DNA of 41,560 nt, taken from Rhodospirillales bacterium. GTDB taxonomy: Bacteria > Pseudomonadota > Alphaproteobacteria > Rhodospirillales > Casp-alpha2. Of this stretch, positions 25,253-32,902 are shown in pieces. The stretch is from contig JAJFIJ010000112.1 of the NCBI GenBank assembly GCA_021775105.1, forward strand, positions 1-41,560. Direction: 5' to 3'. Below the pieces are notes generated by a model that did not search any database, was not told the origin of the DNA, and saw only the letters and a list, made by a program, of their open reading frames with translations. Position numbers and translations under genes: made by a program. Within the stretch, counting starts at the first letter, position 1. The number at the start of each line of letters is the position of its first letter.

Positions 25253-27871
25253 ATGACAATGTCCGCTGATCCAAACCGACCATCTGCCCCGAATGCAAGG
25301 GGGAGCAATCGTATGCTTGGCTTGGCGGCGGCGGCACTTTTCTGGGAGCAAATTTGGCCGCGCCTCTGGCCCGTAACGGCGATCGGCCTGATATTTGTTT
25401 CCGTCGCCCTGTTCGACGTACTGCCACAGCTTCCCTTTTTACTGCACTGGCTGATTTTGCTTGGGTTCGCGGTTGTCCTGCTGGTTCGTTTGCGCCCGTT
25501 GCTGGGCGGTGATTATCACATCAACGATGACCAGCGCCGCCAGCGCCTTGAACGTGATAGCGGACTTCTTCATCGACCCCTAAGTGCCCTTGATGATAAA
25601 CCCCTGTCAGAACAGAACGACGGTCCGGGGATACATATCTGGCAGGCGCACCAGCGCCGCATGCTGGAAAAGCTGAACGCGCTCAGGGTCCGTGCACCGG
25701 CACCGGGAATGGCTGCCAAAGATCCGTTTGCCGTTCGTATGGTTGTTGTCCTGGTTTCTGTACTGGCGATTGGCACGGGCTGGAATGACGCGGGCTCGCG
25801 TCTGGCCCGGGCGGTGATGCCGCATGCGGAAGGAACGGTGTCGGCTGACCTGAAGCTTGATGTCTGGATAACGCCACCGACCTATACCGGACTGGCTCCG
25901 GTTTTTCTGGAAAGGGCGATCCATAAGGAACCCGTCGCAGGGACGGCAGAACCGGCCGTCAAAAATGATCTGGAAATTCCCGTCGGCAGCACCATTCTTG
26001 CCCAGGTCAGCGGCAGCCAGGGGGTTCCGGAAATCGATCTTGCTGGGCGGCGGATCACACTGCCGATTGTCGGCAAGACCGCCGAAGGGGGAGGATACAG
26101 GGGAGAAGCGGAAGTCATTGATGCTGATCGCAAAGCCGACACTCTGAGCATTATGATTGAGAGCAGGGTGCTGGCCAGTTGGCCGGTCCGCATTGCTGTT
26201 GATCGACCGCCGGTAGTGGAATTCGTCGATCCGCCCAAACGTATAGGTCAGGCAAATCTGGCGCTGCGGTTCGAGGCCCGCGACGACTTTGCGCTGAAAG
26301 ACGTGTGGGCGACAATTCAGGAATCGGGCGCGCAGGTGAATTCACAAGGCAATAATCAAATTCGTATTGAATTGCCGGCCTCGGGACTGGGAACGGCACT
26401 CGCGAAAGGCCAGAGCCGACACGATTATTCGGCTCATCCCTGGGCCGGAACAGAGGTTCTGATCAGTCTGATTGCCGAAGATGCCAAGGGTCAGGTTGGA
26501 AAAAGCGATCCGTTCAAAATGGTCTTGCCGGAGCGCACGTTCAATCACCCGGTTGCCCGGGCATTGGTCGAGCAGCGGAAAAAGCTTAACACCCCTGACG
26601 AACGTACCGTCGCTCGCGTGATTTATGAACTGGACATGATCAACACCAACCCGGCCCACTATTTTCACGATACCGTCGTTTTCCTGAATATTGCGGTCGC
26701 CAGAGCCCGCCTTCAGCATGACCGCGAACCGGGGGCTGTTGGCTCAGTGCAAAAACAGCTTTGGGAAACGGCGCTGCGTATCGAAGACGGGGAATTTGCC
26801 GTTGCCGACAAGGACCTGCGTGATGCTCAGGAACGATTGGCAAAAGCCATGCGTGATGGCGCAACTCCTGAACAACTGGATCGTCTGATGGCGGAGTTGC
26901 AGGCTGCCCTCGATAAATATATGAGCGCACTGGCCGAACACCTGCAGCGACAGGGATTAAGCGAGATGCCGATGAACCCGTCCGCACGGGCCATGGAAAG
27001 CGGAGATCTGCAACGGATGATCGAGCAGACCCGGGATTTGGCTAAAACCGGGGCGATGGATGCGGCACGTGAAATGCTGGCCCGACTGAACCGGATGCTG
27101 GACAGCATCAGGGATGGTGTGCGAATGGCACCGCCCAATGGAAAGATGGCAGAAGCCCGCAAGATGATGGATGAATTGCGTGGTCTCGCACAGCGCCAGC
27201 AGCAGCTTCTTGATCAGACTTTCCGAGAAATGCAGAAACAAGACGACGACTCCGGACCTTTGCCGCAATTGGGTAACGGGGCGATGCCTCCTATGGGCAA
27301 TCAGGGACAGCAAGGGCAACCTTCTGATGAGGGGCAGAGATCACAGGGGGCCGGGAAGAGTGGCGGACCACTTCAGGGCATGGCCCGCCAACAGAAGGGA
27401 TTGCGCGGTGAACTGGGGCGGCTGATGTTGCAGATGGACAAGATGCTGGGTTCTATCCCGGGCGGCCTCGGAAAAGCCGACCGGGCGATGAAAGGGGCCG
27501 GGAAAGCGCTTGGTGAAGGCGATGCAGGTACAGCGGTTCCCAACCAGACTGAAGCGCTGGATCAGTTGCGCAAGGCGACCAATCAGGCAGCCGAACAATT
27601 GGCAAAACAGATGCAGGGACAGATCGGACTGGCCCCCGGAATGCCGGGTCAGCGTCCGGGGCAACGCCGGGAGCAGGGTCGCGATCCGTTTGGTCGTCCC
27701 GGCGGCGGGGCACATGGCGGACTGACTGACGATGGCGCGGTCAAGGTCCCGAGCGAACGTGATATCCTCCGCGCCCGGGAGATTCTTGATGAACTTCATC
27801 GTCGGGCTGGCGAACAATCGCGCCCCCAGATGGAGCGCGAATTCATAGACCGGCTGCTGCGACGGTTTTAG
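25253..27871 (+). CDS. TIGR02302/DUF4175 family membrane protein
   Basis: 872 residues. Two hydrophobic segments near the N-terminus (about 35-80: WPVTAIGLIFVSVALFDVLP and LHWLILLGFAVVLLV) and a third near 160-177, then a large extracytoplasmic part, a long alpha-helical section (about 440-690) and a Gln/Met/Gly/Pro-rich region (about 670-840, for example GMPGQRPGQRREQGR). The alphaproteobacterial TIGR02302 family has this architecture and lies next to lysA; its function is unknown. It starts 17 nt after lysA, so the two are probably co-transcribed. A good terminator follows. Confidence 0.9.
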   Translation: MTMSADPNRPSAPNARGSNRMLGLAAAALFWEQIWPRLWPVTAIGLIFVSVALFDVLPQLPFLLHWLILLGFAVVLLVRLRPLLGGDYHINDDQRRQRLERDSGLLHRPLSALDDKPLSEQNDGPGIHIWQAHQRRMLEKLNALRVRAPAPGMAAKDPFAVRMVVVLVSVLAIGTGWNDAGSRLARAVMPHAEGTVSADLKLDVWITPPTYTGLAPVFLERAIHKEPVAGTAEPAVKNDLEIPVGSTILAQVSGSQGVPEIDLAGRRITLPIVGKTAEGGGYRGEAEVIDADRKADTLSIMIESRVLASWPVRIAVDRPPVVEFVDPPKRIGQANLALRFEARDDFALKDVWATIQESGAQVNSQGNNQIRIELPASGLGTALAKGQSRHDYSAHPWAGTEVLISLIAEDAKGQVGKSDPFKMVLPERTFNHPVARALVEQRKKLNTPDERTVARVIYELDMINTNPAHYFHDTVVFLNIAVARARLQHDREPGAVGSVQKQLWETALRIEDGEFAVADKDLRDAQERLAKAMRDGATPEQLDRLMAELQAALDKYMSALAEHLQRQGLSEMPMNPSARAMESGDLQRMIEQTRDLAKTGAMDAAREMLARLNRMLDSIRDGVRMAPPNGKMAEARKMMDELRGLAQRQQQLLDQTFREMQKQDDDSGPLPQLGNGAMPPMGNQGQQGQPSDEGQRSQGAGKSGGPLQGMARQQKGLRGELGRLMLQMDKMLGSIPGGLGKADRAMKGAGKALGEGDAGTAVPNQTEALDQLRKATNQAAEQLAKQMQGQIGLAPGMPGQRPGQRREQGRDPFGRPGGGAHGGLTDDGAVKVPSERDILRAREILDELHRRAGEQSRPQMEREFIDRLLRRF

Positions 27872-27936
27872 GCCAGGTCAAATTCAGAGGCACCCATAAG
27901 ACCTGTCCGCCGGAAACTTCCAGAAAGTACAAGATT

Positions 27937-27975
27937 ATCCCTGACGGGATTATCACCTCAGGGATTTTATTTTTT
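27937..27975 (+). terminator. Rho-independent terminator after the TIGR02302 gene
   Basis: Perfect 8-bp stem ATCCCTGA (27937-27944) and TCAGGGAT (27958-27965) with a 13-nt loop, then TTTATTTTTT. An alternative inner pairing of GATTATCCC with GGGATTATC is also possible. It ends the argH-lysA-TIGR02302 transcription unit and abuts the end of the convergent zinc-ribbon gene. Confidence 0.8.
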
Positions 27976-29151
27976 GCCGCGACCGTCTTCTTCGCCTTCG
28001 GCGGCAGCAAAGGTCACTTCCAGACGACGGGCCAGCGGTGAGGGTTCAATCAGGCGGGCCTTGAAACTGATGTTGGCTTTCGGTTGGAGTCTATTTTTCA
28101 CCGGTGCGGCCACTGCGTTCTGGATCGCTTGGCCTTCTCCGTCAAACAACAGAACCTTGATCATGGGAACGCCGCGTTCGACGTCAGAGATATTGGCGAC
28201 AATCCCGCGAACAACCAGGACCTCCTGACCCTGCTCGTTTGTACGTTCTGATTTGACTTTCTGGATGGCCAGCCCGGCACCCAGTTCCTCGCCGCCAAGG
28301 CCAATCATTTCATAAATACCTGCGGCTGCCGGAACCAGCCCGACGACGGTATCCTTCAGGAATACAGTGGCGACCAGCAGGCCGACAATCAGAACCCCGA
28401 CAGCGATACCGATGAGTTTACCGATGTTATGCTCTTTCGGCTGGCCATCTTCATCATCGCCGGACTCTTCGGCTGTAAAGACCTGCGGAATGGGATCGGG
28501 GTCCGGCAAATCATCAAGCTCGTCCGGATCGATAAGTTCCGGTTCAAAATCATCGTTGCCGCTGTCGACCATCGACGTGATGGCTTCCGGTTCATCGTCG
28601 TCGCCGAACATTTCATCCAGTTCAGCCGCGGTCAGTCCGCCATCATCGTTGTCTACCGATTCGGGCTCCGGTTCGGGCTCCGGTTCGGGTTCGGGCTCCG
28701 GTTCGGGCTCCGGTTCGGGCTCCGGTTCGGGTATGGGTTCCGGTATGGGTTCCGGTTCGGGAACAGGTTGAGGTGGCGGCTCCATGCCGGGCGGCACAGC
28801 ACCCGGCGGAAGGGGCTGCCCATAAGCCATCTGCTCCGGGGTCTGGGGATAAGGGGCTGGTCCACCCTGGGGTGGGTAGGGCGCTGGCGCACCCGGATAC
28901 ACTGGGGGATAACCTGGCTGACCATAGGGTTGCGGCGGGTATCCCGGTTGTGGCGGATAACCCGGTGGTAGCGGAGGCGGGTACATTGCCGGTGCCTGCA
29001 TTGATCGCGCCTGAGGGGCCGGTTGTGGCGAACTGACCGGTTGCTGAAACCAGCTATGTCCGCAATTCGAACAACGCGTCGTCTTCCCCGCACCCAGAGA
29101 GGCTGAATTGACGTTATAACTCGTCGAGCAATTGGGGCAGGTGATTATCAT
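27967..29151 (-). CDS. MJ0042-type zinc-ribbon protein with Pro-rich and Glu-Pro repeat regions (DUF3426-like C-terminus)
   Basis: 394 residues. The N-terminal zinc ribbon MIITCPNCSTSYNV... CSNCGHSWF has two CxxC pairs. Then comes a Pro/Tyr/Gly-rich stretch (about 40-130, YPPQPGYPPQPYG type), an alternating Pro-Glu tract (about 130-165), an acidic region, one membrane helix about 245-270 (IGIAVGVLIVGLLVATVFL), and a C-terminal beta-rich domain (VVRGIVANISDVERGVPMI) like DUF3426. Proteins of this design sit next to ftsE in many alphaproteobacteria. The extended Pro-Glu segment could act as a stiff spacer, as in TonB. Function unknown. Confidence 0.9.
   Translation of the reverse strand: MIITCPNCSTSYNVNSASLGAGKTTRCSNCGHSWFQQPVSSPQPAPQARSMQAPAMYPPPLPPGYPPQPGYPPQPYGQPGYPPVYPGAPAPYPPQGGPAPYPQTPEQMAYGQPLPPGAVPPGMEPPPQPVPEPEPIPEPIPEPEPEPEPEPEPEPEPEPEPEPESVDNDDGGLTAAELDEMFGDDDEPEAITSMVDSGNDDFEPELIDPDELDDLPDPDPIPQVFTAEESGDDEDGQPKEHNIGKLIGIAVGVLIVGLLVATVFLKDTVVGLVPAAAGIYEMIGLGGEELGAGLAIQKVKSERTNEQGQEVLVVRGIVANISDVERGVPMIKVLLFDGEGQAIQNAVAAPVKNRLQPKANISFKARLIEPSPLARRLEVTFAAAEGEEDGRGKK
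28661..28770 (-). repeat. Tandem repeat encoding the Glu-Pro tract
   Basis: Imperfect 6/12-bp repeats, CGGTTCGGGCTC in plus-strand orientation, repeated about seven to nine times with variants GGTATGGGTTC. On the minus strand they encode alternating Pro-Glu (and Pro-Ile) dipeptides inside the zinc-ribbon protein. Such repeats can vary in length by slippage while keeping the frame. Confidence 0.9.
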
Positions 29152-29470
29152 ACAGGGTTGATCATCATCAGTTTTTTTAATTTATAGGATTTCCACGGTG
29201 TGAACGCAAGTTGCACCAACCTTCTAAAGATAAACCAGCACAGTTTTTTTTGGCAGCGAAAAAAGTCACTGGAATCAATCTGTTGCCGGAATCGTTCAGA
29301 ATCTCCCGATTTTGCATCGAATGTCTGTCGCTGCGATGGTTTGCGGAACGTGAGCTATATACTTGACGGGTGATTCGCGTCTCATGGGAGAACCGCAACG
29401 CTGGACGCAAGCGGAGCGGCGTGGCATTGTTCGATGCAACGTGACAATTCCTTGAAGGAGCGCATCGAAC
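29152..29470. other. Divergent intergenic region upstream of ftsE
   Basis: 319 nt between the zinc-ribbon gene and ftsE. No tRNA, terminator or strong dyad seen. It should carry promoters in both directions. A possible 23-codon ORF (29384-29455, starting MGEPQRWTQAERR) ends just before the ftsE ribosome binding site, but its own ribosome site is weak, so I do not call it. Confidence 0.4.
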
Positions 29471-30334
29471 GTGACTCGCCAAGACGACGAACCCATCGTC
29501 CGTTTTGAAAACGTCGGTCTGCGTTATGGGCTGGGTCCGGAAGTTTTGCAGGACGTGAGTTTTTCCCTGCAGCCGGGTTCTTTCCATTTTCTGATCGGAG
29601 AAAGTGGTGCCGGTAAATCGTCCCTGCTGAAGCTGATTTACCTTGCCTTCAAACCATCACGCGGCATGATTTCGTTGTTTGGTCGGGATATTGCCATGAC
29701 ATCACGCGAAGATCTGCCGGCGCTTCGTCGCAAAGTCGGTGTGGTTTTCCAGGAATTCAGGCTTCTCAATCATTTATCGACTTTTGATAATGTCGCCTTG
29801 CCGCTTCGGGTCGCCGGAACCAGAGAAAGCGATGTTCGCAAACATGTCAGCGAACTGTTGGCTTGGGTCGGCCTCAAGGATCATATGCAGGCACGTCCAC
29901 CGACCCTGTCAGGCGGACAGCAACAACGTGTGTCGATTGCCCGTGCTATTATTGGCAGACCCCGCCTGCTGCTGGCTGATGAACCGACAGGAAATGTTGA
30001 CGACGATATGGGATTTCGTCTGATGCATCTGTTCGAGGAACTGAACCGGTTGGGGACGTCTGTTGTTATTGCCACGCACAATATGCATTTGGTCGAGCGC
30101 CTGGGGCATCGTCAGCTTCGGCTGGACGATGGCCGCCTGAACATCAGGGAGGCGGTTGCCAGTCCGGCGCAAACGGCAAAGCCCTCTGCTCCTGACCAGC
30201 GCCCGGCCAGTGAGTCGGTGAGCGAACGAACCGGTCAGAAGCAAGCGGCTCCGGCCAAATCTTCCTTTGATGATGATTACAGGGGCAGCGGTGAAACTTT
30301 TGGCGATCCCGCCAGCCTTGAGAATTTTCTGTAA
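29471..30334 (+). CDS. ftsE: Cell division ATP-binding protein FtsE
   Basis: ATPase partner of FtsX; the complex activates septal peptidoglycan hydrolases during division. Walker A GESGAGKSS, signature LSGGQQQRVSIARA, Walker B LLLADEPTGNVD and switch His in ATHNMH are intact. Start is GTG 29471: GAAGGAG lies 10 nt upstream and an in-frame TGA at 29453 excludes earlier starts. 287 residues against about 220-230 in E. coli; the extra C-terminal 60 residues are Ala/Ser/Pro-rich, then acidic (SSFDDDYRGSGETFGDP), probably disordered. The stop is 3 nt before ftsX. Confidence 0.96.
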   Translation: MTRQDDEPIVRFENVGLRYGLGPEVLQDVSFSLQPGSFHFLIGESGAGKSSLLKLIYLAFKPSRGMISLFGRDIAMTSREDLPALRRKVGVVFQEFRLLNHLSTFDNVALPLRVAGTRESDVRKHVSELLAWVGLKDHMQARPPTLSGGQQQRVSIARAIIGRPRLLLADEPTGNVDDDMGFRLMHLFEELNRLGTSVVIATHNMHLVERLGHRQLRLDDGRLNIREAVASPAQTAKPSAPDQRPASESVSERTGQKQAAPAKSSFDDDYRGSGETFGDPASLENFL

Positions 30335-30337
30335 GCC

Positions 30338-31228
30338 ATGAGGGTATTGTTTTCCGGACGCTCTGACCTGGCCCTGGATCGTGATGCTCATAGCCGCTTT
30401 CTGCCCTGGCTGATCGCTTTCATGGTTTTTCTGGCCGTCCTTGCACTGGCCGGGATGCTTGTCCTCAAGGAGGTTGCCGGGCGCTGGGACAAGGGCGTCA
30501 GCGGCACGTTGAGCATTCAGGTGTCGCCGGCGGAGAATCCGGAAAATGATGAACTGCGTCTGGCTGAGGCGTTGAAAGTTCTGGCCGAGACAGAGGAAAT
30601 CGAGCGCTATGAAGTGATTGCGGACGAACGCATGAAGGGTTTGCTGAAACCCTGGCTTGGTGATATCGGCGACATGTCAGAACTTCCGTTACCGCAGCTG
30701 ATTGACGTCGAGCTGAAATCCGGACTGCGTCTCGATACCAAGGTGCTGGAAAACCGCCTGGCGGTGAATGTGCCCGGTGTCAGCGTTGATGATCATCAGG
30801 TCTGGCTGGAACGGCTGGTCAATCTGATCCGCACTGTTCAGGGTGTCGCTGTACTGGTTTTGCTGTTCATTGCCTTCGCGACAGTTGGCACCGTCATCTT
30901 TACAACCCGCACCGGGCTTGCCATCCATCGTGAAGCGATTGAGGTGTTGCATCTGATCGGTGCGCAGGACACCTATATCGCCAGCCAGTTCTCCAGACGC
31001 GCGCTGATGCTTGGCCTGAAAGGCGGGGTGTTTGGATTGCTGCTCGGGGTGCCGACGGTCGCTGGAGTTGGGTATCTCGCCCGGCGAATGGACGGGTTCC
31101 TTCTGCCCAATATGCAAATGCAGCCGGAACACTGGGTTGTCGTTGTTATCCTGCCCCTGCTGGTCGCGGGAATTGCCATGGTTACAGCACGAGCGACAGT
31201 CATGCGGACATTGGCGAGGATGCTTTAG
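30338..31228 (+). CDS. ftsX: Cell division protein FtsX
   Basis: 296 residues, four membrane helices: about 24-46 (FLPWLIAFMVFLAVLALAGM), then a periplasmic loop of about 120 residues that in other species contacts the hydrolase activator, then helices about 167-190, 215-240 and 262-285. The FtsX-type segment FATVGTVIFTTRTGLAIHREAIEVLHLIGA is recognisable. Translationally linked to ftsE and ending 3 nt before the next gene. Confidence 0.94.
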   Translation: MRVLFSGRSDLALDRDAHSRFLPWLIAFMVFLAVLALAGMLVLKEVAGRWDKGVSGTLSIQVSPAENPENDELRLAEALKVLAETEEIERYEVIADERMKGLLKPWLGDIGDMSELPLPQLIDVELKSGLRLDTKVLENRLAVNVPGVSVDDHQVWLERLVNLIRTVQGVAVLVLLFIAFATVGTVIFTTRTGLAIHREAIEVLHLIGAQDTYIASQFSRRALMLGLKGGVFGLLLGVPTVAGVGYLARRMDGFLLPNMQMQPEHWVVVVILPLLVAGIAMVTARATVMRTLARML

Positions 31229-31231
31229 GTT

Positions 31232-31906
31232 ATGGCCAGACGCCGGATTAGAGTTCGTGGTCCAATGCTCGGCAACTTGTTGCTGTTTCTGATCGGTGTT
31301 GCCGGGTTGTGGTGGATCGGTCTGTTCCGGTTTGTCGAAGCGATTCCGGTTGAAATTGTCGACAGGGAAACCGGATCCGACGCCATCATTGTTCTGACGG
31401 GAGGGAGTGGGCGTCTGGATGCCGGGCTTGATCTGCTGGAGGCGAACAATTCATCGCGCCTGTTTGTCTCCGGCGTTTACAAAGGCATGGAAGTCAGGCG
31501 ATTGCTGAACCTCTCTGAAAAGGGCCGGGCCCATCTGGAATCACGAATCGCCATTGGCAACGCAGAAAACACCCTTGAAAACGCCACCGAGACGGCAAGC
31601 TGGATTGCCGGTAAGGATATCAAGACATTGCGACTGGTTACGGCGGCCTACCACATGCCGAGAAGCCTGCTGGAATTTAACAACGCCATGCCGGGAGTGC
31701 GGGTGATTTCCAATCCGGTGTTTCCCAATCATGTGAAGCAGGAACGCTGGTGGCTGTATCCGGGGACAGCCATGCTGATTGCCAGCGAGTTTAACAAGTT
31801 TCTGTTCGCCTGGGCGAGAAACTGGTTCAATCATCTGTTTCTTGGGCAGGGGTTTGGCGGCAGTCTGAGCAGTCTGTTCGGAATAAACGGAAAGACATCT
31901 GGCTGA
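31232..31906 (+). CDS. YdcF/SanA-family (DUF218) membrane protein
   Basis: 224 residues. N-terminal membrane helix (about 13-30, LGNLLLFLIGVAGLWWIGLF) and a DUF218 domain: DAIIVLTGGSGRLDAGLDLL, LFVSGV, NAENTLENATETASW and RLVTAAYHMPRS. Related ElyC/SanA proteins take part in envelope biogenesis, possibly in lipid-carrier or peptidoglycan precursor metabolism. In this operon it links division (ftsEX) to phospholipid synthesis (plsC). The stop TGA overlaps the plsC start as ATGG within CTGATGG. Confidence 0.9.
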   Translation: MARRRIRVRGPMLGNLLLFLIGVAGLWWIGLFRFVEAIPVEIVDRETGSDAIIVLTGGSGRLDAGLDLLEANNSSRLFVSGVYKGMEVRRLLNLSEKGRAHLESRIAIGNAENTLENATETASWIAGKDIKTLRLVTAAYHMPRSLLEFNNAMPGVRVISNPVFPNHVKQERWWLYPGTAMLIASEFNKFLFAWARNWFNHLFLGQGFGGSLSSLFGINGKTSG

Positions 31907-32682
31907 TGGCTGTTATTCGATCGTTGGTCTTCAATATTTTCTTTTTTTCGTGGACCGCTGTATCCGTTCTGGTGATGGCATTGTTGTTGCCGTTTCACCG
32001 CGACGCCATGGCCAGGGTCGTCGACATCTGGGCACGGGTACTCAGTGCGGCCCTGAAAGGGCTGGTTGGGCTTGGCTTCGAGGTTCGCGGGCGGGGAAAT
32101 ATCGTCGATGGTCCAGCCATTTATGCAGCCAAACACCAGTCGGCCTGGGATACTTTTGTCTATTTTCTGATTCTTAAAAATCCCAGTTACGTCCTCAAAA
32201 AAGAACTGCTGTCGATTCCGGTCTGGGGCTGGGCGGCGACCAAATACGGGGCCGTGGCCGTTGACCGCGACGGCGGTGGGGCGGCGCTGAAAAAAATGAT
32301 TATGGACGTTAAGGATCGTCTTGATCACGAGATGGCCATCGTCATCTTTCCCGAAGGAACGCGCACCCAGCCCGGAGCCCGTCAGCCCTATCATCCGGGC
32401 ATTGCCGCTATTTATGGTAATGTCGATGTGCCGGTTATTCCGGTGGCGCTGAATTCCGGCCTGTTCTGGGGGCGCAGGAACTTTGCCAAGCGTCCCGGCG
32501 TGATTACCGTTGAGTTTCTGCCGGTGATCGAACAAGGCCTGCGCCGGCGTGAATTTATGGCCCAGCTTGAAACGACGGTTGAAACCGCCAGCGACCGGTT
32601 GATCGAAGAGGCTGTCGGCAAGGATTCACGTTTGGCGGCGGCACTTGCCAGCCCAGTTCCCGAGCCGTCCGCAGACACATAG
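31906..32682 (+). CDS. plsC: 1-acyl-sn-glycerol-3-phosphate acyltransferase
   Basis: Second acylation step of phospholipid synthesis (lysophosphatidate to phosphatidate) at the inner membrane. 258 residues. N-terminal hydrophobic segment about 8-28; motif I HQSAWDTF (HX4D), motif II around AVDRDGGGAALKKM, motif III FPEGTRTQPG, motif IV VPVIPVALNSGLFW. One-nucleotide overlap of its ATG with the preceding TGA indicates translational coupling. Last gene of the ftsE operon; a palindrome follows 6 nt after its stop. Confidence 0.95.
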   Translation: MAVIRSLVFNIFFFSWTAVSVLVMALLLPFHRDAMARVVDIWARVLSAALKGLVGLGFEVRGRGNIVDGPAIYAAKHQSAWDTFVYFLILKNPSYVLKKELLSIPVWGWAATKYGAVAVDRDGGGAALKKMIMDVKDRLDHEMAIVIFPEGTRTQPGARQPYHPGIAAIYGNVDVPVIPVALNSGLFWGRRNFAKRPGVITVEFLPVIEQGLRRREFMAQLETTVETASDRLIEEAVGKDSRLAAALASPVPEPSADT

Positions 32683-32688
32683 TTATCT

Positions 32689-32706
32689 TAACCTGTGCAC
32701 AGGTTA
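32689..32706. promoter_or_regulatory. Perfect 18-bp palindrome
   Basis: TAACCTGTGCACAGGTTA, a perfect dyad with no spacer, between plsC and nrdJ. It could be an operator for a dimeric regulator of nrdJ or a hairpin at the 3' end of the plsC message (no T-run follows). Its right half overlaps the DnaA box. Confidence 0.7.
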
Positions 32707-32712
32707 TCCACA
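32704..32712 (+). promoter_or_regulatory. Consensus DnaA box
   Basis: TTATCCACA, an exact match to the strongest DnaA box (R1/R4 type), about 190 nt upstream of nrdJ. DnaA-ATP controls class I nrd transcription in E. coli, so a replication-linked control of this class II enzyme is conceivable. A single 9-mer can occur by chance. Confidence 0.55.
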
Positions 32713-32817
32713 CCCTGTTATTTGCGGGGATTCAAATGCGTACCCGTTGATCAATCAGGCGAAATTTTGATTGCCAATCGGGGGTAAAATGTGGAAACAT
32801 ATAGGGAACATTTCCCT

Positions 32818-32846
32818 TTGACGGGAATAATCCGGCCCCCTAGATT
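32818..32846 (+). promoter_or_regulatory. Sigma70-like promoter of nrdJ
   Basis: -35 TTGACG (32818-32823), 17-nt spacer, -10 TAGATT (32841-32846), giving a start near 32853 and a leader of about 50 nt. Just upstream is a small dyad GGGAACATTTCCC (32804-32816) that would touch the -35 region and might be a repressor site. Confidence 0.5.
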
Positions 32847-32902
32847 AAACACCTGAATTTTGACGGCACTGGCTGTCATGAGACGTAACAGGAGAATAAG
32901 AC

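Noticed and set aside
28661-28770. CRISPR-like short repeats
   Set aside because: Units of 6-12 bp are contiguous without spacers and encode a peptide repeat in frame.
28367-28971. Plus-strand ORFs with Gly-Ser or Gly-Phe-Arg repeats
   Set aside because: They are the complement of the Glu-Pro and Pro-rich coding repeats of the zinc-ribbon gene.
29384-29455. 23-codon upstream ORF before ftsE
   Set aside because: Weak ribosome site, 15-nt gap to the ftsE start and no feature of a leader peptide; likely chance.
32683-32902. Replication origin because of the DnaA box and palindrome
   Set aside because: Only one DnaA box was found, with no AT-rich unwinding element and no origin-associated genes nearby.
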